NCBI GenBank assembly: GCA_024233305.1
Contig: JACKPV010000027.1
Span: 62,001-126,000 of the forward strand
DNA: 64,000 nucleotides
Direction of reading: 5' to 3'
From: Verrucomicrobiales bacterium
GTDB taxonomy: Bacteria > Verrucomicrobiota > Verrucomicrobiia > Limisphaerales > J093
Under the pieces are notes generated by a model that saw only the letters and a list, made by a program, of their open reading frames with translations, had not been told where the DNA came from and searched no databases. Of this stretch, positions 8,027 through 15,901 are shown piece after piece. Numbering within the stretch: the stretch's first letter is position 1; the number at the start of each line of letters is the position of its first letter. The position numbers were made by a program, and so were the translations under genes.

Positions 8027-9436
8027 ATGAAGACCCCGGACAACCTCACTGAACTCGCGGGCGCCGCCGACCCGGTCACCGGGCGGTTCACCGCGCCGTT
8101 CCAGCATCTGGCGGACCGGCTATCGCTGTCGGGCGAACCCTCCTGGCTGCTGGCCTTGCGCCAGGCGGGCTTGGCGGCGTTCGCGGCAACGGGCCTGCCC
8201 ACCACCCAGGACGAGGACTGGCGGTTCACGAACCTCGCCCCGCTGCGGCAATTCGAGTTCACCCCCACCCTCGGTCAGTCGCCCGTCGACATCCCGACCG
8301 AGGCCCTGGACGGACTGGCCTTCCACGAACTCGACGCCGCGCGCCTCGTGTTTGTGGACGGGCACTATGCCCCGGCCCTCTCCAGTCCTCCCGCGGAGGA
8401 GTCAGGCTTCGAGATCCGTCCCTTGTCGGAGGCTTTGGCCGCGGAGCCCGGAACTCTGGAGCGCGAGCTGGCCGGGCATGCCGCCCTCGAAGGTGCGCCT
8501 TTCACCGCACTCAACCAGGCCTACTTCACCGATGGCGCCCTGGTTCGCGTTGCGGCGGGCCGGGAGTTGGCGAAGCCCTTGCACGTGCTTTTCGTGAGTT
8601 CGGGCACGCGTCCGGGCCTGGCGGTCCATCCGCGCAACCTGATTCTGATCGGCGACGGCGCGGCGGCGACCATCATCGAGCACTACGTCGGTTTGCAGGA
8701 GCAGGCGACCCTGACCAACGCCGTGACGGAACTGGTCGTGGGGGACGGCGCCCGGGTCGAACATCTGCGGTTCCAGGAAGAGGCCGTGAGCGCGTTTCAC
8801 TTCGGCATGCTGCGGCTGCGGCAGGGCCGCGAGAGCAATGTGTCGGCGCACTCGATTTCCCTGGGCGCGCGGATCTTCCGGCACCACGTGGATCCCACCC
8901 TCGAGGGTGAACGAACCGAATGCGTGTTGAACGGGTTGTATCTGGCCCGGGGACGACAGCTCGCCGATCACCACATGGTGGTCGACCACGCGCGTCCGAA
9001 CGGCGCCAGCCACGAGTATTTCAACGGCATCCTCGCCGACCAGGCGCGAGGGGTGTTTCACGGGCGCATCCTCGTCCGACCCGGCGCGCAGAAGACCGAC
9101 GCGAAGCAGACCAACAAGAACATCCTGTTGTCCGACGATGCGCAGGTGAACACCAAGCCGCAGCTCGAGATCTACGCCGATGACGTGAAGTGTACCCACG
9201 GCGCAACCATCGGGCAGCTGGACCCCGACTCGATCTTCTACCTGCGCGCTCGCGGGATCCCGCTGGAGACCGCACGCCGCATGTTGGTGCACAGCTTCGC
9301 CGGGGAAATCACGGATCGCATCCGGTATGCCCCGGCCCGCGAGGAGGTGGACGAGATCGTCTGGGATTGGCTCGAGGCGCTCGAACAGGTACACATCGGC
9401 CGGCGCGACGGCTCGGATGAACCGGTCCCCGCCTGA
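8027..9436 (+). CDS. sufD: Fe-S cluster scaffold subunit SufD
   Basis: 469 residues; partner of SufB in the scaffold complex. The N-terminal helical region (QDEDWRFTNLAPLRQF) is typical of SufD. The beta-helix core carries SGTRPGLAVHPRNLILIGDGA and HFGMLRLRQGRESNVSAHSISLG. The C-terminal block has KQTNKNILLSDDAQVNTKPQ, the conserved histidine in CTHGATIGQLDPD, and FYLRARGIP. It starts 12 bp after sufC and ends 9 bp before sufU, consistent with one operon. Confidence 0.96.
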   Translation: MKTPDNLTELAGAADPVTGRFTAPFQHLADRLSLSGEPSWLLALRQAGLAAFAATGLPTTQDEDWRFTNLAPLRQFEFTPTLGQSPVDIPTEALDGLAFHELDAARLVFVDGHYAPALSSPPAEESGFEIRPLSEALAAEPGTLERELAGHAALEGAPFTALNQAYFTDGALVRVAAGRELAKPLHVLFVSSGTRPGLAVHPRNLILIGDGAAATIIEHYVGLQEQATLTNAVTELVVGDGARVEHLRFQEEAVSAFHFGMLRLRQGRESNVSAHSISLGARIFRHHVDPTLEGERTECVLNGLYLARGRQLADHHMVVDHARPNGASHEYFNGILADQARGVFHGRILVRPGAQKTDAKQTNKNILLSDDAQVNTKPQLEIYADDVKCTHGATIGQLDPDSIFYLRARGIPLETARRMLVHSFAGEITDRIRYAPAREEVDEIVWDWLEALEQVHIGRRDGSDEPVPA

Positions 9437-9445
9437 CATACCGAC

Positions 9446-9892
9446 ATGTTCGACGATTTGGCCGATCTCTATCAGCAGGTCATTCTGGACCACAGCAAGA
9501 GTCCGCGGAATTTCCATCGCCTGGATCCGGCCGACCGGACCGCGGAGGGCACCAATCCGCTGTGCGGCGACAACATCACCGTCTTCCTGCGGATGGACGG
9601 GGCGCGGATCAAGGAGCTGAGCTTCCAGGGTTCGGGCTGCGCCATCTCGAAGGCCTCCGCCTCGATCATGACCGAAAGCCTCCAGGGCCGCACGCTCACC
9701 GAGGTCAAAGGCCTGTTCGATCAGGTCCACGACATGGTGACCACTGGCAAGAGTCCCGCGAGCGATATGGGGAAGCTGGCGGTCTTCGCCGGGGTCCACC
9801 GTTTTCCGGCGCGCGTCAAATGCGCCATCCTTCCCTGGCACGCCGTGCTGGCGGCCCTCGAAGGCCAGGTCAATCCCGTCACCACCGAATAG
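9446..9892 (+). CDS. sufU: SufU-type sulfur-transfer/scaffold protein
   Basis: 148 residues, IscU/NifU-N fold. The conserved cysteines are at 40 (NPLCGDN), 65 (GSGCAISKAS) and 126 (RVKCAILPWHAV). The insertion between the second and third cysteines and the PWH(A)V segment are features of SufU, the zinc-dependent protein that receives sulfur from SufS, rather than of IscU. It lies directly between sufD and sufT. A second, IscU-like scaffold is encoded at the end of the same operon. Confidence 0.93.
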   Translation: MFDDLADLYQQVILDHSKSPRNFHRLDPADRTAEGTNPLCGDNITVFLRMDGARIKELSFQGSGCAISKASASIMTESLQGRTLTEVKGLFDQVHDMVTTGKSPASDMGKLAVFAGVHRFPARVKCAILPWHAVLAALEGQVNPVTTE

Positions 9893-9898
9893 CCCGCC

Positions 9899-10453
9899 GT
9901 GGACGCCCCTCAATCCGTCATGCTGACGCGCAATGTCACCGCCTCGGTGGTGCCCGTCGGCACCCCGATCACCCTCAACGCCGGTGCTGAGGCCCGCATC
10001 ACCCAGGCGCTGGGCGGCAGTTACACGGTCGTCGTCGGCGGCAACATGTATCGCATCGAAGGCAAGGACGCGGATGCGCTCGGCTTCGAGGCCGAGTCAA
10101 CCGACCGGCGAGACGGCGCCACCCCGCGCGCGGCGGCGGAAGTCGAGGCCGAGGTGTGGAGCCGGCTGAAGACCTGTTATGACCCGGAAATCCCGGTCAA
10201 CATCGTCGACCTTGGACTGGTCTACAGCGTGGGGGTCAATGCCTTCGCCGGCGATGCCACCTACCGCGTCGACGTGAAGATGACGCTTACGGCGCCGGGT
10301 TGCGGCATGGGCCCTGTGATCCAGCAGGAGGCGCAGACCAAGATCCTTGGTATCGAGGAAGTGACCGAGGCCGAAGTGGAACTGGTCTGGGACCCGCCGT
10401 GGAACCAGGGCATGTTGAGCGAGGCCGCGAAATTGGAACTTGGTTTGATGTGA
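9899..10453 (+). CDS. sufT: SufT-like Fe-S protein maturation factor (DUF59/MIP18 domain)
   Basis: 184 residues. The first about 65 (VMLTRNVTASVVPVGTPITL, then GGSYTVVVGGNMYRIEGKD) match the N-terminal part special to SufT. Residues about 80-184 are a DUF59 domain with DPEIPVNIVDLGLVYSV and the conserved cysteine in MTLTAPGCGMGPV. SufT helps deliver Fe-S clusters to client proteins. The GTG at 9899, 6 bp after sufU, gives the best N-terminus; an ATG at 9920 is an alternative that would cut into the conserved N-terminal strand. sufS follows after 10 bp. Confidence 0.9.
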   Translation: MDAPQSVMLTRNVTASVVPVGTPITLNAGAEARITQALGGSYTVVVGGNMYRIEGKDADALGFEAESTDRRDGATPRAAAEVEAEVWSRLKTCYDPEIPVNIVDLGLVYSVGVNAFAGDATYRVDVKMTLTAPGCGMGPVIQQEAQTKILGIEEVTEAEVELVWDPPWNQGMLSEAAKLELGLM

Positions 10454-10463
10454 GACGGACGCG

Positions 10464-11726
10464 ATGAGCACCGGGAATTCCACTGCCGAACCCCTTCCCC
10501 CGGTCCGGGATCTGAGCGCCTTGCGTGCCGACTTCCCGATCCTCAATCAGGCGGTGAACGGGCATCCCTTGGTCTACCTCGACAACGCCGCGACGTCGCA
10601 GAAGCCCGTTGCCGTGATCGAGGCGATGGATCGGTACTATCGGTGCGACAATGCGAATGTGCACCGCGGGATTCACGAACTGAGCAACCGCGCCACCGCG
10701 ACCATGGAGAATTCCCGGGCGCGGGCGGCCCGGTTCCTGAACGCCGCGCGCAGTTCGGAAGTGGTGTTTACGCGGGGCACCACCGAGTCCATCAACCTCG
10801 TGGCGGCAACCTGGGGAGCGGACAACCTGAGGCCGGGGGATCAGATTCTCCTGACCGAGATGGAGCATCACAGCAACCTGGTGCCCTGGCAGTTGGTGGC
10901 GCGTCGCACCGGCGCCGAGCTGGTGTTTCTGCCGGTCACCGGCGACGAGGGACTGCTCGACCTCGCCCGGCTCGACGCGTTGCTCACCCCGCGGGTCCGG
11001 CTGTTCGCCTTGACGCATGTTTCCAACACGCTCGGCACGGTGAATCCCGTGGCGGAGTTGTGCGAGCGGGCGCGGAAAGTCGGCGCCGTGTCCCTTGTGG
11101 ACGCCGCCCAGAGCGCCGGTCACCTCCCGTTGGATGTGCAGGCAATCGGCTGTGATTTCCTCGCCTGTTCGGGACACAAGCTCTGCGGGCCGACGGGCAT
11201 CGGGTTGCTCTACGGGCGGCAGGAACAGCTCGAGGCCATGCCCCCGTGGCAGGGCGGCGGCGAGATGATCTCTTCGGTCGATTTTCACGAAAGTCGCTGG
11301 AACGTCGTGCCCCACAAGTTCGAGGCCGGCACCCCGAACATCGCGGGTTCGGTCGGCTTGCACGCGGCCTTCGACTACCTCGACGCCATCGGCCGGCAGC
11401 GCATTTTTCAGCATGACCAGGAACTGGCCGGGTACGCCTACGAGCGTCTCACCACGCTTTCCGGCACGCGCGTCTTCGGGCCGCGGACCGGGCGCAGCGG
11501 GGTGGTGAGCTTCCTCCTTGATGACGTGCACGCCCACGATCTGGTGACCGCCGCCGATCAGTTCGGCGTTGCGCTCCGGGGCGGGCATCACTGCAATCAG
11601 CCCCTGATGCGCAAACTGGGCGTGCCCTCGACGGCGCGGGCCAGCTTCTACTTTTACAACACCCGCGCGGAGGTGGATCGGTTGATCGAAGTCCTCCGCG
11701 AGATCCGCAGGTTCTTCGGCGGTTGA
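10464..11726 (+). CDS. sufS: cysteine desulfurase SufS
   Basis: 420 residues, a PLP enzyme that takes sulfur from L-cysteine and passes it to SufU. Motifs: VYLDNAATSQKP at the N-terminus, TRGTTESINLVA, MEHHSNLVPWQ, the PLP lysine in CSGHKLCGPTG (Lys239) and the active-site cysteine in RGGHHCNQPLM (Cys377). The RxGHHCxQP context is specific to the SufS (group II) class. It is followed by the rhodanese-like gene, whose ATG lies 17 bp downstream. Confidence 0.97.
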   Translation: MSTGNSTAEPLPPVRDLSALRADFPILNQAVNGHPLVYLDNAATSQKPVAVIEAMDRYYRCDNANVHRGIHELSNRATATMENSRARAARFLNAARSSEVVFTRGTTESINLVAATWGADNLRPGDQILLTEMEHHSNLVPWQLVARRTGAELVFLPVTGDEGLLDLARLDALLTPRVRLFALTHVSNTLGTVNPVAELCERARKVGAVSLVDAAQSAGHLPLDVQAIGCDFLACSGHKLCGPTGIGLLYGRQEQLEAMPPWQGGGEMISSVDFHESRWNVVPHKFEAGTPNIAGSVGLHAAFDYLDAIGRQRIFQHDQELAGYAYERLTTLSGTRVFGPRTGRSGVVSFLLDDVHAHDLVTAADQFGVALRGGHHCNQPLMRKLGVPSTARASFYFYNTRAEVDRLIEVLREIRRFFGG

Positions 11727-11743
11727 CCGGTCCCCACACAACC

Positions 11744-12292
11744 ATGAGCAGCACCCTTGAAGCCCGACCCGCGTCGACCATGGCCGATATCCTGGAGGTT
11801 TTTCCGGGCGGTCGGCGCGCCTTGTTCCGTCGTTATCACCTCGGGGGTTGCAGCAGTTGCGGGTTTTCCCCGAACGAAACGCTCGCCGAGCTTTGCCGGC
11901 GGAACGGCGAACTCGATCCGGAGGAAGTCCTGGCCCACCTGCGGGACAGCCACGAGCAGGATCAGCGCTTGCTGATGAACCCGTCCGAACTCGCGCAAGC
12001 CCTCAATGGCGAACCCAGGCCGCACCTGCTCGATATCCGGTCGAAGGAGGAATGGGAAACCGGCCACATCGCGGGAGCCGTGCGGCTCACCCAGGACAAC
12101 TTGCAGGAAATCATGACGCGCTGGGGCAAGGACGAGTTGATGGTGGTCTGCGACCACACCGGCGCCGGGGTGCTGGACGCGGCGGCCTATTTCCAGGGAC
12201 ACGGCTTCACGAACGTCCGGTGCCTGCGCGGCGGCGTGGATGCCTGGGCCGCGCAGGTCGATCCGGCAATGAAGCGCTATCGTTTGCAGTAA
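11744..12292 (+). CDS. Cys-motif plus rhodanese domain protein of the suf operon
   Basis: 182 residues with two parts. Residues 1-75 resemble the DUF1858/hybrid-type N-terminal module, with GGCSSCGF (Cys36, Cys39). Residues 85-180 form a rhodanese domain (LLDIRSKEEWETGHIAGAV, then CLRGGVDAWAAQVDP) whose active-site loop has Cys136 in VVCDHTGAG. Rhodaneses carry persulfide sulfur, so a role passing sulfur or metal within this operon is likely. The active loop departs from the usual CxxGxRS. The ATG at 11744 is preferred to a TTG at 11723 that overlaps the sufS stop. Confidence 0.8.
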   Translation: MSSTLEARPASTMADILEVFPGGRRALFRRYHLGGCSSCGFSPNETLAELCRRNGELDPEEVLAHLRDSHEQDQRLLMNPSELAQALNGEPRPHLLDIRSKEEWETGHIAGAVRLTQDNLQEIMTRWGKDELMVVCDHTGAGVLDAAAYFQGHGFTNVRCLRGGVDAWAAQVDPAMKRYRLQ

Positions 12293-12333
12293 TCCGCTGC
12301 GGGCCGGTTCGCCGCGCAATTCCGCCTCTCCTC

Positions 12334-12837
12334 ATGGACGACAACCTTCAAAACAGGATCAACGAACTCATCCGAAACCCGAAGAACCTGGGCGAATTGA
12401 CGGACGCCGACGCCGTGGGTGAGGTGGGCAACAGCTCGTGCGGCGAAATGCTGCGGTTGTGGGTCAAGTTCCGCGAGGAGCAGGGCCGGCGCGTCATCGA
12501 TCGGGCCAGTTTCCAGTCCTTCGGTTGTGAAACTGCAATCGCCGTTGCCAGCATGGCCACCGAACTGATCCGGGGCCGGACGGCCGAGGAGGCGCTCGCG
12601 ATGGGGACCGGGCAGCTTACAGGCGACCTCGGGCCCCTGCCGCCGATGAAAATTCACTGCGCAGAACTGGTCGAGGGAGCCCTGCGAGCGGCGCTTGCCA
12701 GCGGGCCGGAGGCACCCACACCACCTCCAACCGCCGCGCCCGATGCCGGGGATCACCTGCTGGGCTCCTTGTTGGGCGCGGGACGGGCGCCGAAGCAGGT
12801 CGTGTTGCTTTCCCCGCAGGATTCGCCGGAACCGTAA
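12334..12837 (+). CDS. IscU/NifU-N-like Fe-S scaffold protein
   Basis: 167 residues. The first about 120 show the U-type scaffold fold with three cysteines in the standard order: Cys36 (NSSCGEM), Cys65 (SFGCETAIAVASMATELI) and Cys109 (IHCAELVEGAL). The aspartate that follows the first cysteine in IscU (CGD) is replaced by Glu here. The last 45 residues are a Pro/Ala-rich tail with no known domain. It is the second U-type protein of this operon, next to the rhodanese gene, and could be an alternative cluster scaffold or carrier. Confidence 0.8.
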   Translation: MDDNLQNRINELIRNPKNLGELTDADAVGEVGNSSCGEMLRLWVKFREEQGRRVIDRASFQSFGCETAIAVASMATELIRGRTAEEALAMGTGQLTGDLGPLPPMKIHCAELVEGALRAALASGPEAPTPPPTAAPDAGDHLLGSLLGAGRAPKQVVLLSPQDSPEP

Positions 12838-13423
12838 GGCTGTCGTCCGCCCGTAAGCGGGGATGATAGCCGCCGTCCGACGACGTCAATGGCGACGCCG
12901 CGGCCCGAGGGGCGGGGCGGGGTTCGAACCAACGTTTTGCGGAACATCGTGCGCGTGGTGCGCGGGGCCTCGGTCCTCGGTGATTCGATGCGGGTCGGTT
13001 GGTCACGGTCGTTTCCAGAGGGAGCCCCCGTTGATCCGGGATTGAAGTCGGGGCCCCCCATTCGGGCCGCAGGGATTGATGCCTGGCCGGCCGCACGCCG
13101 GGCCAGGCATCTCCCCAATCAACGGCTTCAACGCGCCTCCCGCCCGTTCGGAGAGAGGTGCCGGAGATTCTCCGGGGTCCAGTTCATACCTGCCCAAACC
13201 CATCGCACGACTCGTGCCAGCTTCTGGGAATCGCTTCATGTGGTTTTCGGGCAACGGATTGCAACTCTGGGTCTCCAACGACGTTGCGCTCGTGGAAGCG
13301 CCATTCTGGGGCCAGGTCCCCATGAGCGATGGGCCATTCCGCCCAACGGGGGCCCGCGTAAGCCCCGCAACCTCGCCCAGAGAGACTCGACGCGCGGACG
13401 TTTCGGCGTAATCTGCGGCGTCG
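12838..13423. other. intergenic with one strong hairpin, no gene seen
   Basis: 586 bp between the suf operon and the ADP-ribosylglycohydrolase gene. Positions 13078-13111 form a hairpin with a perfect 11-bp stem, GATGCCTGGCC and GGCCAGGCATC, and a GC-rich loop; there is no T tract. Open frames in this stretch lack any recognisable protein feature. The hairpin could end transcription of the suf operon or be a remnant repeat. Confidence 0.6.
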
Positions 13424-15100
13424 ATGACCACACGTGTTGCACTCCTGATCGCCCTCTCGCTGGGGGGCGGATTCTCCCGGGTCAGCCGGGCCGAGGATTT
13501 CCTTCGGCTGCCGGTCCGGGAATACCTCGACAAGATGAAGGGGGGATGGATCGGGCAGATCGCCGGCGTGTCGTGGGGGGCGCCCACGGAGTTCAAGTGG
13601 AAGGACCGCATCATTCCGGAGGACCACACTCCGCGCTGGACGCCGGGGATGATCAACGATGCGTTCGGCCAGGACGATCTCTACGTCGAAATGACGTTCC
13701 TCAGGTCGCTTGAGGAATACGGCATCGACGTCTCAATCCGGCAGGCCGGGATCGATTTTGCGAACAGCGCTTATCCCTTGTGGTGCGCCAACTACGAGGG
13801 GCGTCGAAACCTCCGTCGGGGCATTGCGCCGCCCGACTCGAGTCATCCGCAATTCACCCGATGTCCGAACGACATCGACTACCAGATCGAGGCCGACTAC
13901 TCCGGGTTGATCGCGCCGGGCCTGCCACAGGCCGCCGTCGATCTCGGCGAGAAGTTCGGGCGGTTGATGAACTATGGCGACGGCCTGTACGCGGGTCAGT
14001 TCATCGGCGCGATGTATGCCGCGGCGTTCTTCGAGACGGACCCGGTGGAGATTGTCCGGGCGGCGTTGAAGGCGATCCCGGCAGGCAGCCAATACGCGGA
14101 GATGGTGCGCGACCTCCTCGCCTGGCATGCCGCCGATCCGCACGACTGGCAGAAGACCTGGCGGCTTTGTCAGGCGAAATACCGCGAGAATCCCGACTAC
14201 CAGCGCGCCTCGAACGGCGGCATCGACTGCAAGATCAACGGCGCCTACGTGCTGCTCGGCCTCCTGTACGGCAATCGGGATCCGGACCGCACCATCGTCA
14301 TCGCCTGTCGTGCCGGGCAGGACTCGGACTGCAATCCATCGAGTGCCGCCGGGGTGCTGTTTACCACGCTCGGTTACTCGCGGTTGCCGGCGCGTTTCAA
14401 CACCGGACTGGACGAAGAGCGGGAGTTCAGCCACACCGCCTACAACTTCCCGCGGTTGCTTGCCGTCTGCGAGCAACTCGCCCGCCGTTTCCTGCTGCGT
14501 TACGGCGGTCACCTCGAACAGGGACCCGATGGCACCGAGGTATTCGTCATCCCGGTGAGCGAACCTCAGCCTTCCGGACTGCTTCTCAGCTGGGCGCCCG
14601 GTCCGGTCGCCGGCAGCCGCTTCACCCCGGCCGAACTGGCGCAGATCCAGTTTGGCAACACGCCCGAGGCCGTGACGCAGGCGGCCGCGACCCTCTTTCC
14701 CGAGTGGAAGGTCGTTGATTGCGGACCGGACATGGATCCGGGTCTGCGGGCGGAATGGGAAGGCCGTAAGAACGTGCTGTGTGTCCATCCGCTGGACCAT
14801 CAGACCGGCTGCACCCTCAAGCGGACCGTGTCGCTGCCCGCGAACCGCCCCACCACCCTGCGGCTGGTGGTGGGCCACGATCCGCAAGGGGACTTCGACC
14901 TCATTGTGCGCGTGGCCGGACGGCAGCTGCTGCGTCAACCGGTCACTCCCGCGACGACGACTACCGGGCACTGGCGGGAACTGGAGGTTGACCTCGGAGA
15001 GTTCGCGGGCCGGGAAGTGGCCATCGAGCTGGTGAATCAACCCACCGGCTGGTCCTACGAGGCCGCTTACTGGGCGGAGATATCCCTGCGCACCGAGTAA
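13424..15100 (+). CDS. secreted ADP-ribosylglycohydrolase-family protein
   Basis: 558 residues. The signal peptide is MTTRVALLIALSLGGG to about residue 23. The core follows the ADP-ribosylglycohydrolase fold: MKGGWIGQIAGVSWGAPTE, the first acidic metal motif NDAFGQDDLYVEMTF, LMNYGDGLYAGQFIGAMYAAAF and the second metal motif in RAGQDSDCNPSSAAG near residue 298. The family binds two magnesium ions and removes ADP-ribose. The last 190 residues form an extra beta-rich domain with a carbohydrate-binding look. Export is unusual for this chemistry, so the substrate may be another glycosidic bond. Confidence 0.8.
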   Translation: MTTRVALLIALSLGGGFSRVSRAEDFLRLPVREYLDKMKGGWIGQIAGVSWGAPTEFKWKDRIIPEDHTPRWTPGMINDAFGQDDLYVEMTFLRSLEEYGIDVSIRQAGIDFANSAYPLWCANYEGRRNLRRGIAPPDSSHPQFTRCPNDIDYQIEADYSGLIAPGLPQAAVDLGEKFGRLMNYGDGLYAGQFIGAMYAAAFFETDPVEIVRAALKAIPAGSQYAEMVRDLLAWHAADPHDWQKTWRLCQAKYRENPDYQRASNGGIDCKINGAYVLLGLLYGNRDPDRTIVIACRAGQDSDCNPSSAAGVLFTTLGYSRLPARFNTGLDEEREFSHTAYNFPRLLAVCEQLARRFLLRYGGHLEQGPDGTEVFVIPVSEPQPSGLLLSWAPGPVAGSRFTPAELAQIQFGNTPEAVTQAAATLFPEWKVVDCGPDMDPGLRAEWEGRKNVLCVHPLDHQTGCTLKRTVSLPANRPTTLRLVVGHDPQGDFDLIVRVAGRQLLRQPVTPATTTTGHWRELEVDLGEFAGREVAIELVNQPTGWSYEAAYWAEISLRTE

Positions 15101-15357
15101 GCAGGCTCCTGTTCGGAGGCGCAAACCTGTTTGAGATGCTCCAACGTGCCCGGCAAATGGACCGGCTTACTGTTTGTTGCTGAACAACGACGGGCAGGCC
15201 GGGAGCAATTGGAGCGCCGCCACCCCGCTCCGGCGTATCCATCACGCTGGCGGTCCTACGGTTCAACGCACGCGTGGTCAGAGTTCTTGGGTCAGACCGC
15301 CCCTGCCTGACGGTTTTCCCTGACCAGCAGCATCCCCCGTGATCCGTGTGTCACTCT

Positions 15358-15640
15358 ATGTTGAACCGCACGGCGCAGGCGCCCAGAAACCACTTCACGC
15401 CCGCCGCGAGGTTGGGCTGTGGGATCCCGGGGAGCAGTTGGAAGTGACTGGGCATCAAGCAGCGCGGGCGGAGCTGCCAACGGGTCCTGGCGCAGGTGTC
15501 GGCCAGCGTATCGAGGTGCTGCTGCCGGTCGGTGTCATCGCAAACGCAAAAGACGGGCTCGCGGCGGTCACCCTGGTTGAGGGCGTGATGCGCCGCCCCG
15601 GATACTCCACGCTAAGTTCCAGCCATGGTCCTGAGCCGGC
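15358..15640 (-). pseudogene. REP-associated tyrosine transposase (RAYT), N-terminal remnant
   Basis: Reading the minus strand gives the start of a RAYT protein broken by a frameshift. ELSVEYPG is in one frame and AHHALNQGDRREPVF, QHLDTLADTCARTRWQL and RCLMPSHFQLL are in the next; compare family motifs YHVxNRGxRREPxF and CLMPNHYHLL. The sequence ends near AVRFNI, so the catalytic half is missing. The HxH metal motif is also altered (SHFQ). The rest of the 15101-15901 gap shows no gene. Confidence 0.75.
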
Positions 15641-15901
15641 TCGACTGGACCGCATATGCCAATATCAAGAACCGACCCCTCTGAAGTTGCGTCGCCGCAG
15701 AGGTGGGCGATTCCAGAAGGAGGAAGTTTCCAATGCGCGACGTTTCTTACTTACAGTTTTGGTGGATGGAGGGAAGGCGTGCGGGCGCGATCCAGCTTCG
15801 TCACGCGAATGCGGGCGGCGGACGCGGGTTCGCCAGTGGTTGCCACCCGAAGACGCAAACCCACGCTCAGGCGTGGAAGCAGTACAACCCAAGGATGCAT
15901 C

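Noticed and set aside
8402..9913. Long minus-strand open frame opposite sufD/sufU
   Set aside because: Shadow of the high-GC coding strand; Arg/Gly/His-rich composition and no domain, while the plus strand has clear SufD and SufU motifs.
10287..11741. 484-codon minus-strand frame opposite sufS
   Set aside because: Codon-pattern shadow of sufS; no recognisable motif.
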